DNA of 6,547 nt from Duncaniella sp. (GTDB taxonomy: Bacteria; Bacteroidota; Bacteroidia; Bacteroidales; Muribaculaceae): assembly GCA_029052375.1 (NCBI GenBank), contig JAIDJD010000301.1:1-6547 (forward strand). The letters are read 5' to 3'. Position 1 is the first letter of the stretch. The number at the start of each line of letters is the position of its first letter. This document shows, piece after piece, positions 6,182 to 6,547 of the stretch. The notes below the pieces were generated by a model that saw nothing but the letters and a program-made list of their open reading frames with translations, searched no databases and was not told the origin of the DNA. The translations under genes were made by a program, and so were the position numbers.

Positions 6182-6547
6182 CGGGGTCCTCGTATATTGT
6201 GCTTGCAAGTTTCTCAGCTACCTTGTCGCGGAGGCTCTCGAACCAGCTCTTGCCCTTCTTCTGCTCCTGCACGGAGGGGGGCACGATGGCCGCCGGACGC
6301 TCGCCTGAGACCCTTTCGGCCGGGACGGTGCCGGCCGCGGGCTGGGCCGCCGGGCGGTTGTTGCCTGCATAGGGGTGTACATACTGGCCCTGGGCGGAGG
6401 GATACGATGCGGCCGCCTGCTGTCTCGCGGCCTCGGCCTGCCTGGCCGCTTCGGCCAGACGTGCGGCCTCGGCCTGTCGGGCGATGTCGTCGAGGCGTGC
6501 GGCCTCGGCCAGGCGCTTATAAAAAAACCCGCGCCCAACAGACCCCA
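6174..6547 (-). CDS. ftsA: Cell division protein FtsA, C-terminal 123 residues (5' part beyond the window)
   Basis: FtsA is an actin-like protein that tethers FtsZ to the inner membrane. Only the C-terminus is present; the rest runs off the right edge. In the frame ending at TAA 6176-6174 the visible parts are a junction with the actin fold (FFYKRLAEA, 7-15), a hexapeptide repeat (11-46), a Pro/Ala/Gln-rich linker (about 47-99), and an amphipathic helix starting SWFESLRDKVAEKL (100-113) that would insert in the membrane, ending in acidic EDPDE. The assignment rests on this tail type and the position directly before ftsZ with an 8-bp overlap. The first few residues in this frame do not look like FtsA, whereas the neighbouring frame reads WGLLGAG, close to the GLLxxG expected at the end of the actin-like domain; the frames would join at the T7 run at 6521-6527 if one base were added. 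The gene may therefore carry a frameshift or a sequence error. Confidence 0.85.
   Translation of the reverse strand, partial: GSVGRGFFYKRLAEAARLDDIARQAEAARLAEAARQAEAARQQAAASYPSAQGQYVHPYAGNNRPAAQPAAGTVPAERVSGERPAAIVPPSVQEQKKGKSWFESLRDKVAEKLASTIYEDPDE
6408..6515 (-). repeat. 18-bp (hexapeptide) repeat in the FtsA tail
   Basis: Six consecutive 18-bp units encode hexapeptides of the form R-[LQ]-x-x-x-A, such as RLAEAA and RQAEAA; the second (RLDDIA) and last (RQQAAA) are degenerate. At DNA level a 15-mer, CGTGCGGCCTCGGCC on the plus strand, recurs exactly at 6460-6474 and 6496-6510. The Ala/Glu/Arg content predicts a charged helix, and a six-residue period differs from the heptad of a coiled coil. 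Such a repeat can change length by slippage. Confidence 0.8.

Noticed and set aside
6218..6538. Separate 106-codon minus-strand gene in the frame next to the ftsA tail
   Set aside because: Beyond its first residues it becomes Arg/Pro/Ser-rich filler; only the start (GAGFF, after WGLL) is meaningful, as possible out-of-frame FtsA.

Overview
The window looks like chromosome from a GC-rich member of the Bacteroidales (Bacteroidota), possibly close to Muribaculaceae. The evidence is a ftsA-ftsZ pair with Bacteroidota-type termini, tandem DUF1573 secreted proteins, a very small histone H1-like (Hc1) protein, and promoter boxes of the Bacteroidetes TAnnTTTG type. Coding DNA is GC-rich and the gaps between transcription units are AT-rich. 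The genus assignment is an inference.

Left part (153-4041, all minus strand): a compact run that reads like one operon, transcribed right to left. It holds an M16 zinc peptidase (2767-4041), a short secreted DUF1573 protein (2367-2741), a longer secreted DUF1573 protein (1250-2332) and the G-protein chaperone MeaB (153-1253). The gaps are 25 bp, 34 bp and a 4-bp ATGA overlap. A perfect TATCTTTG -7 box lies 26 nt upstream of the peptidase start. Downstream of meaB is an AT-rich patch with a 29-bp tandem repeat that begins inside the last codons of meaB.

Middle (4042-4654): an AT-rich divergent promoter region; a 57-residue Hc1-like gene on the plus strand (4297-4470) with its own promoter candidate and a strong intrinsic terminator; then a 31-bp imperfect inverted repeat whose right arm contains the ftsZ stop codon.

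Right part (4655-6547, minus strand): the end of the division and cell-wall cluster. The C-terminal 123 residues of FtsA run off the right edge and overlap by 8 bp with FtsZ. FtsA would tether FtsZ filaments to the membrane through its C-terminal amphipathic helix, and FtsZ carries a PTYKR-type tail peptide likely to bind FtsA. Oddities here are a hexapeptide repeat in the FtsA tail, a perfect 9-bp hairpin just inside ftsZ, and a T7 run where FtsA appears to change reading frame.

I found no mobile element, CRISPR array, tRNA or rRNA. The genes are mostly ordinary housekeeping genes. The most unusual signals are the possible FtsA frame change and the repeat families that touch the stop codons of meaB and ftsZ. 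I see no convincing new multi-gene system.
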